A DNA stretch of 6,149 bases from Cyclobacteriaceae bacterium (GCA_030637245.1 DAOVVI010000106.1:1-6149), one strand, 5' to 3'; shown: positions 1 through 6,047, counted from the first letter of the stretch. The notes: a model not told the origin generated them from the sequence alone. Numbers and translations: made by a program.

Positions 1-632
1 ATATTCCTTTTGCATTGATTTTCTCTACCCTATTTGTGACTATATTTTACATGCTGATTCAACTAGTTTCTGTAGGTACATTCCCCGCTATTGCTAACTC
101 AAATAAACCTATTGCCGATGCGGCAGATTTTTTCTTTGGTTCTTCTGGTGGAATATTTATTACCATTGGAGCCGTTATTTCTATAGGGGGAACACTGAAC
201 GCTAATTTATTGGCTGGATCCAGATTGCCTTTCGCTTTAAGCGAAGAAAATCAATTTCCAATGGTATTTTCAAAAACCAATACTAAAACAGCTGTTCCCT
301 ATGTAAGCTTAATCGTATATTCAGTTGTTACCATTCTTGTCTCTGTAACAGGTACATTTATCTATGCCTTATCAATAAGTGTCATTAGTAAAGTATTTAT
401 ATTTGCTATTATTTCTGCTGCACTCATCAAGTTGAGAAAGGCAAATAAGCAAAATGAAACGGCCTTTAAACTGCGTTTTGGTTCTCTATCAGCAATATTG
501 GGTATCATAATTTGCGTTTGGTTGCTTTCTGTTTCCAAGTTATCAGATTTCAAAGACGTTGTAATAATAATTATTGCAGGATTAATTGTATATTTTATTT
601 TCAAGCTTACAGTGAAAATGAGAAATAAATAA
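1..632 (+). CDS. APC-family amino-acid permease, C-terminal part (5' end outside the window)
   Basis: This is the C-terminal half of an integral inner-membrane transporter of the amino acid-polyamine-organocation (APC) superfamily, which typically imports or exchanges amino acids. The frame is open from the window edge (first full codon at position 3), so the true start lies upstream; the TTG at 15-17 is internal. About 209 residues are present, against roughly 430-450 in a full protein. Counting from the first codon, hydrophobic segments lie near residues 3-24, 50-70, 98-118, 119-140, 160-178 and 184-203, followed by a basic tail ending KMRNK. The best family marker is residues 73-86, SRLPFALSEENQFP, matching the APC loop pattern of an Arg followed by a small hydrophobic run and a polar turn ending in Pro. 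A glycine-rich stretch at about 48-65 precedes it. The substrate cannot be told because the N-terminal substrate-binding helices are missing. It converges on otsAB, so the two are not co-transcribed. Confidence 0.88.
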   Translation, partial: IPFALIFSTLFVTIFYMLIQLVSVGTFPAIANSNKPIADAADFFFGSSGGIFITIGAVISIGGTLNANLLAGSRLPFALSEENQFPMVFSKTNTKTAVPYVSLIVYSVVTILVSVTGTFIYALSISVISKVFIFAIISAALIKLRKANKQNETAFKLRFGSLSAILGIIICVWLLSVSKLSDFKDVVIIIIAGLIVYFIFKLTVKMRNK

Positions 633-665
633 CGTACTACACAGTATGTATAGTTCATTGCTTCT

Positions 666-685
666 GATTTTCCTTTCGGAAAATC
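666..685. terminator. Perfect 8-bp hairpin between convergent genes, possible bidirectional terminator
   Basis: Arms at 666-673 (gattttcc) and 678-685 (ggaaaatc) are exact reverse complements around a TTTC loop. The hairpin lies 34 bp past the permease stop and about 95 bp past the otsAB stop, where a shared terminator would be expected. Neither side has a T-run directly after the stem; the nearest on the + strand is at 713-717. An intrinsic terminator is therefore only one reading, and it could instead be part of a decayed repeat. A second, weaker pairing in the same gap joins tgctacg (728-734) with cgtagca (765-771). Confidence 0.35.
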
Positions 686-780
686 CAAGTTGCTGAACAA
701 TAGGTTCGCTCCTTTTTGTTAACTTAGTGCTACGCAACGAAACCATACACAAAGCCGTAGCCACCGTAGCATTCTTTTGA

Positions 781-2958
781 TTATTTCTCCGCCAAAATCT
801 TTAAAAATCCACGAACTTCTTTAAAGGTAGGAACATTATACTTAGCTGCCGAAGATGTGCTTCCGACTTTTATGGTAACACCCTCTTCCGGCATTGCTTT
901 AAAGGTGTCTTCATCTGTCCAGTCATCGCCAATAGCTAAAGCAAAATCATTTTCAATAGTGTTTAACCATTTCTGAGCGGCCCGGCCTTTGTTCACGTCT
1001 GCGTTTTTAACCTCAACAACCATATCACCTTCCAGCACCTGGAGATTTTTTCCCGTTGATAAATACTTCAAGTGACTGGTTAGTTCCCTTGATCTCAGTT
1101 CTCCCAATCCTGTTTCTACCTTTCTGAAATGCCAGACCAGGGAATGATCTTTTTCTTCAATAAATGAACCCGGAGTCCTGTTTACATAAGGCTCAATGAC
1201 CGGCCGGAATTCATCTTTCCATTTGCTTTTAAGTTTTGTGATAGGATTCCATTTGCCATGTTTTTCTTTCAGCCAAACACCGTGCTCGGCAATGATATCC
1301 AATGGCATGTGGCCAAGCCAGGAATCCAGTGTTTCTCTGTCACGGCCACTTATAATCACCACCCTGTTTTTCGGGTTTGCCGCAAGCTTTTTTAAAAGAT
1401 TTTGCAAGATATTATCAGGTTTGGCCATCTGGGGATCGGGTTGAAATCCTATTAATGTACCGTCATAATCGAGAAACATCATTCTATTGTTGGCCTTACC
1501 AAATTCTTCAGCGATGGCTTTACTTGCCTGTTCATCGAGAATTTTAGTGGCCATTGATTTTTGAATCTCAATTATATGATTTAACCTGTCCATAAATATG
1601 TTTACCCAATGATTGATGTTATACCTCTTCAGAGTTTCCTGCATGATGCTAATACGCATGATTTGCTCTTCTTCGGGCATGGTCAAAGCCTGGTAAATGG
1701 CGTCAACCATCTGATCCGTATTATTTGGATTAATCAAAATAGCATCGGACAACTCTTTGGAAGCGCCGGCCATTTCACTTAGAATGAGGACTCCCGTTTT
1801 ATCTAATTTACTGGCAATAAATTCTTTGCATACCAGGTTCATACCATCTCTCATAGGAGTTACCAGCGCTACATGAGCCATTCGGTAAAATGCTGAAAGA
1901 GACTCCAAAGAATATGACCTGTAAAAATAATGGATTGGCGTCCAGGTGAGTTTTCCAAAATTCCCATTTATTCTTCCGACAAGCAGATCTACTTCTTCTT
2001 TTAAGTCCTTATATTGACCTACATTGTCCCTGGAGGGAACTACAATCATAATGATTGATACTTTTTCCTGGAATTCCGGGTACTTTTTCAGGAATAATTC
2101 AAAAGCCTCAAGTCGTTTAGGCAGTCCTTTGGAATAGTCTAACCGATCTATGGAAATAATGAGTTTTTGATTGCCAAGAGCAGCCCTGAATTTAATTTCC
2201 TGATCGATGGTTTTTGGAGAAGCCGCGGTTATAGCATACTTGTTGTAATCAATTCCCATCGGAAAAGAATCAACCTCAATAATTCTGTTTCCGGTCTCGA
2301 TCCTTCCTCGTGAATTAGGAATTCCGACCAACCTGCTTACCGAGGATAAAAAGTGCCTCATGTCATCATAGGTATGAAAACCTACTAAGTCGGCGCCCAG
2401 CATGCCTCGTAATATTTTTTTTCTCCAGGGCATCATCCGGAAAACCTCAAAGGAAGGAAAAGGGATATGTTGAAAAAAGCCTATTGCCGCATTTGGCAAC
2501 CTTTCTCTGACCATCTGAGGTAATAAGAGCAACTGATAGTCATGTATCCAGATGGTGTCCCCATCTTCTGCAACATCTAAAACTGCCGAGCAAAATATTT
2601 TATTAGCCTCGATGTATGCATCGAAAAAGTTTCTGTCGAAATTGGCAAATTGAAGAAAATAATGGAAAATTGGCCAGATTGTATCATTGCTAAATCCTTC
2701 GTAAAAATTTTCAATAAGTTTTTTTGAGAGAAAAACAGGGATCATGTTATCCTTTTTTAAATCTTTTGTGACCTGTTCTTTTTCTTCTTGTTTTTTTATG
2801 TTTTGTCCAGGCCAGCCAACCCAAAGGTTATTTCCTTTTTTATAAATAGAGTTCAACCCTGTAGCCAGCCCCCCTTCACTGGGGACGTAATAAAATGAAT
2901 CTTCTTCACGAATAATTTTAACCGGAAGCCTGTTGGATACTATGATGGTCTTGCCCAT
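781..2958 (-). CDS. otsAB: Bifunctional trehalose-6-phosphate synthase / trehalose-6-phosphate phosphatase (OtsA-OtsB fusion)
   Basis: This 725-residue cytoplasmic enzyme should make trehalose in two steps: glucosyl transfer from an NDP-glucose (usually UDP-glucose) to glucose-6-phosphate, then dephosphorylation. Residues 1 to about 465 are a GT20 synthase domain. Residues equivalent to the E. coli OtsA active site appear at a constant offset of ten: Tyr86, Trp95, Asp140, His164, Arg272, Lys277, Arg310, Asp371 and Glu379, in motifs such as IHDYQ, QHIPFP, RLDYSKG and RDGMN. Residues from about 490 to 725 are a HAD-superfamily phosphatase with DYDGT (497-501; nucleophile Asp497), SGRD (537-540), Lys657 in VNKG and GDDWTDE (677-683). 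Both halves look catalytically complete, so this is a true bifunctional fusion as seen in many Bacteroidota and in eukaryotes. The ATG at 2956-2958 starts directly on the conserved SNRLP N-terminus. No clear Shine-Dalgarno precedes it. A 131-bp inverted-repeat element ends 27 bp upstream, so its promoter must lie within or beyond that element or in the short spacer. Confidence 0.97.
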   Translation of the reverse strand: MGKTIIVSNRLPVKIIREEDSFYYVPSEGGLATGLNSIYKKGNNLWVGWPGQNIKKQEEKEQVTKDLKKDNMIPVFLSKKLIENFYEGFSNDTIWPIFHYFLQFANFDRNFFDAYIEANKIFCSAVLDVAEDGDTIWIHDYQLLLLPQMVRERLPNAAIGFFQHIPFPSFEVFRMMPWRKKILRGMLGADLVGFHTYDDMRHFLSSVSRLVGIPNSRGRIETGNRIIEVDSFPMGIDYNKYAITAASPKTIDQEIKFRAALGNQKLIISIDRLDYSKGLPKRLEAFELFLKKYPEFQEKVSIIMIVVPSRDNVGQYKDLKEEVDLLVGRINGNFGKLTWTPIHYFYRSYSLESLSAFYRMAHVALVTPMRDGMNLVCKEFIASKLDKTGVLILSEMAGASKELSDAILINPNNTDQMVDAIYQALTMPEEEQIMRISIMQETLKRYNINHWVNIFMDRLNHIIEIQKSMATKILDEQASKAIAEEFGKANNRMMFLDYDGTLIGFQPDPQMAKPDNILQNLLKKLAANPKNRVVIISGRDRETLDSWLGHMPLDIIAEHGVWLKEKHGKWNPITKLKSKWKDEFRPVIEPYVNRTPGSFIEEKDHSLVWHFRKVETGLGELRSRELTSHLKYLSTGKNLQVLEGDMVVEVKNADVNKGRAAQKWLNTIENDFALAIGDDWTDEDTFKAMPEEGVTIKVGSTSSAAKYNVPTFKEVRGFLKILAEK

Positions 2959-2985
2959 AATTTATTTAAAATAATTATTTTCAGA

Positions 2986-3116
2986 TTAATCCTACTTTGT
3001 CATATTTGAAATACTTGTCCCTGTTGTGTGTTTTCACCAACAGGAAATCCAGAAAATTATTGCTGGTGACAACACACAGCAATGGCAAACAATAAAACTT
3101 GACAAAGTAGGATTAA
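2986..3116. repeat. 131-bp double-hairpin element with perfect 17-bp terminal inverted repeats (MITE-like or REP-pair-like)
   Basis: The outer arms 2986-3002 (ttaatcctactttgtca) and 3100-3116 (tgacaaagtaggattaa) are perfect reverse complements over 17 bp. Inside are two hairpins. The left (3021-3043) has a 6-bp stem, one bulged T, a 3-bp stem and a TTTT loop. The right (3061-3081) has a 5-bp stem, a 3-bp stem, an ACAA loop and one bulged A. The 21-nt cores (3022-3042 and 3061-3081) are inverted copies matching at 18 of 21 positions; two of the three differences form a compensatory pair (T-A against C-G). The spacers are 19, 18 and 18 nt, so the whole unit is nearly dyad-symmetric. No coding frame is present. 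No clear target-site duplication is seen, although aggatta at 3109-3115 recurs at 3117-3123. It is most likely a non-autonomous mobile or palindromic repeat, or else a structured leader of otsAB. Confidence 0.8.
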
Positions 3117-3228
3117 AGGATTATAGTTAATTGTCTCTCAATAATTCGTTAATATTCTCCATTTAGTAATAAGCCCGCATGCCGGCAGGTAATTTCCTAA
3201 ACTTCATCTAATCCCTTTTCACTTTTAT

Positions 3229-3262
3229 TGCCTCCTGCTACTGCCTCCTGCTACTGCCTACC
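3229..3262. repeat. 13-bp direct tandem repeat, about 2.6 copies
   Basis: The unit tgcctcctgctac occurs exactly at 3229-3241 and 3242-3254, followed by a partial copy tgcctacc at 3255-3262. It sits in the non-coding gap downstream of the PF06439 gene. The arrangement suggests replication slippage; copy number may vary between strains. Confidence 0.85.
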
Positions 3263-3275
3263 TTCTTTCCTTCAG

Positions 3276-3297
3276 CCTTAGCCTTTTCCTTAGCCTT
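3276..3297. repeat. Short direct repeat in a pyrimidine-rich tract
   Basis: The 10-mer ccttagcctt occurs at 3276-3285 and again at 3288-3297, a 12-bp period. Each copy itself contains the pentamer cctta or cctt twice. It is low-complexity, non-coding and close to the 13-bp repeat, so both probably arose by slippage in the same tract. Confidence 0.7.
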
Positions 3298-3368
3298 AAA
3301 ATGTTTTATAATGAACCAAACGGTGTATTTCTCCTTAAAGAAAGAAGCAAGCTTCTCTGGAAACTGAA

Positions 3369-4040
3369 TTATTCAGCTAATATCTCTTTAATCCTGATGT
3401 TCCTGAATCTTACCAAATCTCCATGGCCAAGAAATCCGATATGTCCTTTTTTGTTTTTCAGACCAGGGTGTTTTTTGCCATCCATTGTCCCTCCCTTTCT
3501 GGCTTCTTTCAAATTTCCATCGACGATCACTTCTCCATTCAGAATTACTTTAATATTGTTTCCTTCAGCGATTACTTCCTGCTGGTTCCACTCGCCGACA
3601 GGTTTTAAGAATCCTCTTTTAGCAGGAATTACTCCATAGACAGAACCATGATATTGATATTCATGCAAATCCTTGTACTTTTCGGCAGTGTTATCCAGAA
3701 TTGGTAATTCCATCGCTTTGTAAGCAGAATTTCCATCGAGTGGAGCCCGAATCCCCAGACCGTTATTGGCCCCCGGAGTCAATTGAAATTCAAAACGAAA
3801 AATAAAATTGGCATATTCTTTTTCTGTATAAAGATCGCCTTTTCCACCCTTTTCAGGGTAGATGATGATCATGCCATCTTCAGCCACATAATCAGTTTTA
3901 TTGCCAACCCAGCCATTAAGGTTTTCTCCATTGAAAAGCAGCTCATATCCCTCCATTTTCTCCATGTTGGAGAGCTGATTTTGAGAGAATGAAAACTGAT
4001 AAAGGAGTATAAGTATGAAAGTGAATAGTGATTTTTTCAT
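3369..4040 (-). CDS. Secreted 3-keto-disaccharide hydrolase-like protein (PF06439, former DUF1080)
   Basis: This 223-residue protein has a Sec signal peptide: basic MKK, a hydrophobic core at about 5-16 and a likely cleavage near residue 19-20 in FSFSQ. The mature part of about 200 residues is a single concanavalin-like beta-sandwich domain of PF06439. Visible landmarks are LFNGENLNGW (35-44), DLYTEKEYANFIFRFEF (69-85), GANNGLGIRAP (90-100), MELPILDN (110-117), GSVYGVIPAK (132-141), GEWNQQEVIAEGNNI (149-163), and the closing GHIGFLGHGDLVRFRNI (199-215). Length and motif order suit a complete family member. The family is associated with hydrolysis of 3-keto-glycosides in the periplasm or outside the cell; the precise substrate is not readable. 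There is no Cys at the signal end, so it should be soluble rather than a lipoprotein. It is co-directional with its neighbours, 123 bp after the upstream gene and 410 bp before otsAB. Confidence 0.92.
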   Translation of the reverse strand: MKKSLFTFILILLYQFSFSQNQLSNMEKMEGYELLFNGENLNGWVGNKTDYVAEDGMIIIYPEKGGKGDLYTEKEYANFIFRFEFQLTPGANNGLGIRAPLDGNSAYKAMELPILDNTAEKYKDLHEYQYHGSVYGVIPAKRGFLKPVGEWNQQEVIAEGNNIKVILNGEVIVDGNLKEARKGGTMDGKKHPGLKNKKGHIGFLGHGDLVRFRNIRIKEILAE

Positions 4041-4061
4041 GATTATAATATTCTTAATTAC

Positions 4062-4074
4062 GCTGTGAAACAGC
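4062..4074. promoter_or_regulatory. Small hairpin upstream of the PF06439 gene
   Basis: The sequence gctgtgaaacagc forms a perfect 5-bp stem with a GAA loop, 21 bp upstream of the start codon at 4038-4040. It could be a leader hairpin or half of an operator. No T-run follows on the minus strand, so it is a poor terminator for the preceding gene. Five-bp stems arise often by chance. Confidence 0.2.
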
Positions 4075-4163
4075 TACGAATATCATGAAAAAAAGTGGAA
4101 GCTGAAGTTGATTATCAATATAATTTAGAATTGAGTTTAATATTTTAGATATATCACAATTGA

Positions 4164-5033
4164 TTAATATTCAATTTCAAAATTATAAGCCAATGTTCTG
4201 GAGGGTGTAAATATTTTTAGCACATACTGGCCTTCCTCAAAATCTGAATTTAGGGAGAAGTGAATCTTTTGCTCCCCTTTCCCTATATTATCAATGGCGA
4301 TTGTGTTTCCCTTTTCATCCATAACAACCAGGGGATATTCATCTTCGCTGGCTTTTGGTAAATTGATATGCAATGTTTTTAGTGCTTTCTTTTGACCTAA
4401 ATTAATGCCGGTGTCAGTTATTTTTTTATTAATATCAAATTCTGTAATGTCTGTCTGAATCACCACTTCGTCAAGCCGGATTTCGCGGTTGGTTTTGCCC
4501 AGGTTAAAAGCAAAGAATGAAAATGGTTCATCAATCTCACTTTGGAAAATGTATGGGCCATAATCTTTTTTTTCGGGCTGCAATAGTAACTTTTCTTCAT
4601 AAAAAGTTTCTACTCCATTACTTACAGATATAGAAATGAGACATGTTTTTTGTACGCTTGCTTTAAACGAAAAAGCGTAAAGCGTATTTTTTGAAATTTC
4701 AAGGAAACTGAATAGCTGAACATCACTAAGATCCTGTTTCTGATTTTCGGTGAGGACAACGCCGCTTTGTTTACCGGAGATAGCATTGATTGAGTCTGTA
4801 GTAAAAAAACCTGAGCCCCCATTATATTTACCCAACATCCAACCGCTTGTAAATTTCTCAAATCCGGAATTTGAAATTAAGTTTGATTTATCATCATGTG
4901 AAAATATACCTCTATTATCATGAGACGATGAGTTTGCAGTTTTTGTGGCCGGGTCATTTTTATCTGAAGCAAATACCTGGTAAGGAATTATGCAACAAAT
5001 TGCCACTAATAAAATAGCCATCTTTTCTTTCAT
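4164..5033 (-). CDS. Secreted protein of unknown function with a carbohydrate-binding-like domain and a sorting-domain-like C-terminus
   Basis: I do not recognise a specific family for this 289-residue protein. Residues 1-22 form a signal peptide with probable cleavage after YQVFA. A polar, Ser/Asp/Asn-rich linker covers about 23-48. Residues 50-195 begin NLISNSGFE and contain TSGWMLG, a run of alternating beta strands, and close with REIRLDEVVIQ. This is the layout of CBM4/9-type jelly-roll modules, which open with a loss-of-symmetry NGGFE-like motif and end with a conserved Asp-rich strand. From about 215 to the end, segments PLVVMDEKGNTI and EGQYVLKIFTPS resemble the beta-sandwich type A sorting domain of the Bacteroidota type IX secretion system, but the typical basic last residues are missing. 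The start at 5031-5033 fits the signal peptide; Met5 is an alternative. It lies 123 bp before the PF06439 gene, suggesting joint work on cell-surface polysaccharide, by inference only. No catalytic motif is seen. Confidence 0.82.
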   Translation of the reverse strand: MKEKMAILLVAICCIIPYQVFASDKNDPATKTANSSSHDNRGIFSHDDKSNLISNSGFEKFTSGWMLGKYNGGSGFFTTDSINAISGKQSGVVLTENQKQDLSDVQLFSFLEISKNTLYAFSFKASVQKTCLISISVSNGVETFYEEKLLLQPEKKDYGPYIFQSEIDEPFSFFAFNLGKTNREIRLDEVVIQTDITEFDINKKITDTGINLGQKKALKTLHINLPKASEDEYPLVVMDEKGNTIAIDNIGKGEQKIHFSLNSDFEEGQYVLKIFTPSRTLAYNFEIEY

Positions 5034-5110
5034 CTGTTCACAGGAAGTGCGTATTGAGTTGTGTTATCCAAAGAGCGTGCCGAAATTGAATTTTATATGA
5101 TATTTTATCG

Positions 5111-5136
5111 TTTGACCACTTGAACTCATTGTCAAA
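5111..5136. promoter_or_regulatory. Spaced inverted repeat TTTGAC-N14-GTCAAA, possible operator
   Basis: Half-sites at 5111-5116 and 5131-5136 are exact reverse complements with centres 20 bp apart, about two helical turns, suiting a dimeric regulator. They lie 78-103 bp upstream of the secreted-protein start at 5031-5033. Six-bp arms are short enough to occur by chance. Confidence 0.25.
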
Positions 5137-5165
5137 TCACCCTCAGACAAGGCAGGCGCTTTATC

Positions 5166-5177
5166 TTCTCATGAGAA
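5166..5177. promoter_or_regulatory. Perfect 12-bp palindrome TTCTCATGAGAA
   Basis: Twelve bases read the same on both strands, in the gap between the hydrogenase protease and the secreted-protein gene. A related half, ttctcaa, occurs at 5204-5210 within the neighbouring inverted repeat. It may be a regulator binding site; nothing identifies the regulator. Confidence 0.3.
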
Positions 5178-5187
5178 ATATTCATAA

Positions 5188-5219
5188 ATTATAGATGTTA
5201 ACATTCTCAAATCTATAAT
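5188..5219. terminator. 9-bp inverted repeat downstream of the hydrogenase protease gene
   Basis: Arms attatagat (5188-5196) and atctataat (5211-5219) are exact reverse complements around a 14-nt loop that contains GTTAAC. It lies 81 bp after the protease stop (5301-5303). The stem is AT-rich with a long loop and no clean T-run, so it is a weak intrinsic terminator candidate; an operator is the alternative. Confidence 0.3.
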
Positions 5220-5300
5220 ATTCCAGATGCTACAAACTATTTCATACTTAGGGATACGGATCTTTAAAACATTGGCGAGAAATTCCTTAATGCCATTCTA

Positions 5301-5777
5301 CTAAATTAATTTCTGCACTATTTCCAATACTTCCTCGAATATCTGTTTATAATTGCCAGCAATAGACGGACTAAATTCATTGGAGAAAGTCAGGTCTTCC
5401 ACAATTTCAATGGCAATAATATCGATCTGGTATGGTATTGGAATTTCCATCTTTTCAGCCAGGTCCAGTGCGGTGAGAAATGAAACATCATGAAAGCTCG
5501 ATAGATGAAGGGTTTCCTTAAAATTAGCAGGCGTTAATTTGTAAATAGTCCCGGGGACACCATCTTTTGTTTTAATCCCATCAATGATAATCGCCCTTTC
5601 ATATCCCCTGATCATTTCAATAATCTCAAGCCCTCCTATGGCGGCTGTATGGAAAGTCACTTTTGTATGATCCATGGCTTTCTGTAATTCTTGTACCAAT
5701 TTTGGCCCGATACCATCATCCGTCAGGATATCGTTACCTATACCAAGAATCAGTTTACTATGCTTTTTATCTTCCAT
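5301..5777 (-). CDS. Hydrogenase maturation protease (peptidase family M52, HybD/HyaD-like)
   Basis: This 158-residue cytoplasmic endopeptidase should cut the C-terminal peptide off a [NiFe]-hydrogenase large subunit after nickel insertion, letting the active site close. The N-terminus GIGNDILTDDGIG (12-24) is the M52 signature. By alignment with E. coli HybD, whose nickel ligands are Glu16, Asp62 and His93, the equivalents are Asp21 (a Glu-to-Asp variant), Asp66 in IIDGI and His96 in SSFHDVSF. PGTIYKL (75-81) also fits. Length matches the family (about 150-165) and the protein looks complete. The start at 5775-5777 is in a weakly conserved leader; no Shine-Dalgarno is visible, as usual in this phylum. 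No hydrogenase subunit or Hyp accessory gene lies in the window, so the substrate is unknown; the promoter-side neighbourhood lies beyond position 6149. Some M52-like proteins may serve other targets, but the residues here support the hydrogenase role. Confidence 0.92.
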   Translation of the reverse strand: MEDKKHSKLILGIGNDILTDDGIGPKLVQELQKAMDHTKVTFHTAAIGGLEIIEMIRGYERAIIIDGIKTKDGVPGTIYKLTPANFKETLHLSSFHDVSFLTALDLAEKMEIPIPYQIDIIAIEIVEDLTFSNEFSPSIAGNYKQIFEEVLEIVQKLI

Positions 5778-5843
5778 TTATCGTCCAACCAGGGATTTGT
5801 GTTTGACCGAAATTTACATAGAAAATAAAATATATAAGGTGGT

Positions 5844-5861
5844 GTATAAAATAATTTATAC
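5844..5861. promoter_or_regulatory. AT-rich inverted repeat upstream of the hydrogenase protease
   Basis: Arms gtataaa (5844-5850) and tttatac (5855-5861) are perfect reverse complements with a 4-bp centre. The site lies 67-84 bp upstream of the protease start codon, where an operator or upstream activation site could sit. In such AT-rich DNA a 7-bp match is not strong evidence. Confidence 0.28.
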
Positions 5862-5930
5862 CAGCTCTTTCTGATTTGTAATCCGAAAGCAAATATCCGG
5901 GAATTTCAGCCTTATCTAGAGACACATTCT

Positions 5931-6047
5931 TTAACTGCTAATCTTTGAAAAAGCCCAATAATCATCCTCAATACCCAGGTTCAGGATTTCAAATCCCGAG
6001 CAGCCGGTTTATTAATCATTAATAATATTTAAACACTCGTTTTCCAT
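5931..6047 (-). pseudogene. Possible decayed small reading frame with two in-frame stops
   Basis: From an ATG at 6045-6047 the frame reads MENECLNIIND, then two consecutive TAA codons, then 25 residues containing GFEILNLGIEDDYWAFSK before a TAA at 5931-5933. The second part has a protein-like residue balance that is unusual for such AT-rich non-coding DNA, but it is short and I recognise no family. It may be a gene remnant or chance. Confidence 0.15.

Larger units (their letters stand above)
3117..3368. other. Non-coding, pyrimidine-rich intergenic stretch between otsAB and the PF06439 gene
   Basis: I see no convincing gene here. After the inverted-repeat element the sequence is AT-rich to about 3172. 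It then has a GC-rich 8-bp palindrome TGCCGGCA (3180-3187) and a strongly pyrimidine-biased + strand from about 3205 to 3297 holding two short tandem repeats. The palindrome followed by repeat tracts looks like repeat debris rather than a regulatory region. Apart from its last 70 bp or so, no sequence strongly resembles a terminator for the PF06439 gene. Confidence 0.6.

Noticed and set aside
362..700. Minus-strand open frame opposite the permease
   Set aside because: Most of it lies antisense to the transporter's coding region, and its hydrophobic or hydroxyl-rich composition is a mirror of the transmembrane codons.
2986..3116. Complete insertion sequence
   Set aside because: At 131 bp with no open frame it cannot encode a transposase, and no convincing target-site duplication flanks it; it can only be a non-autonomous unit.
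3229..3297. Possible CRISPR array
   Set aside because: The units are 10-13 bp and directly adjacent without unique spacers, so they are simple tandem repeats; no cas gene is present.
3301..3639. Open frame on the + strand opposite the PF06439 gene
   Set aside because: It overlaps the antisense strand of a well-supported gene, has no family motifs, and its residue bias is explained by the complementary coding sequence.
4158..4176. Inverted repeat aattga/tcaatt across the end of the secreted-protein gene as a terminator
   Set aside because: The stem is only 6 bp, almost all A-T, and overlaps the stop codon; it has no thermodynamic strength and is expected by chance in this composition.
5970..6005. 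Possible tRNA T-arm (ttcaggatttcaaatcccgag)
   Set aside because: The stem has a mismatch, the loop is not a proper TTCRANY, and no D-arm, anticodon arm or acceptor stem can be built upstream on either strand.
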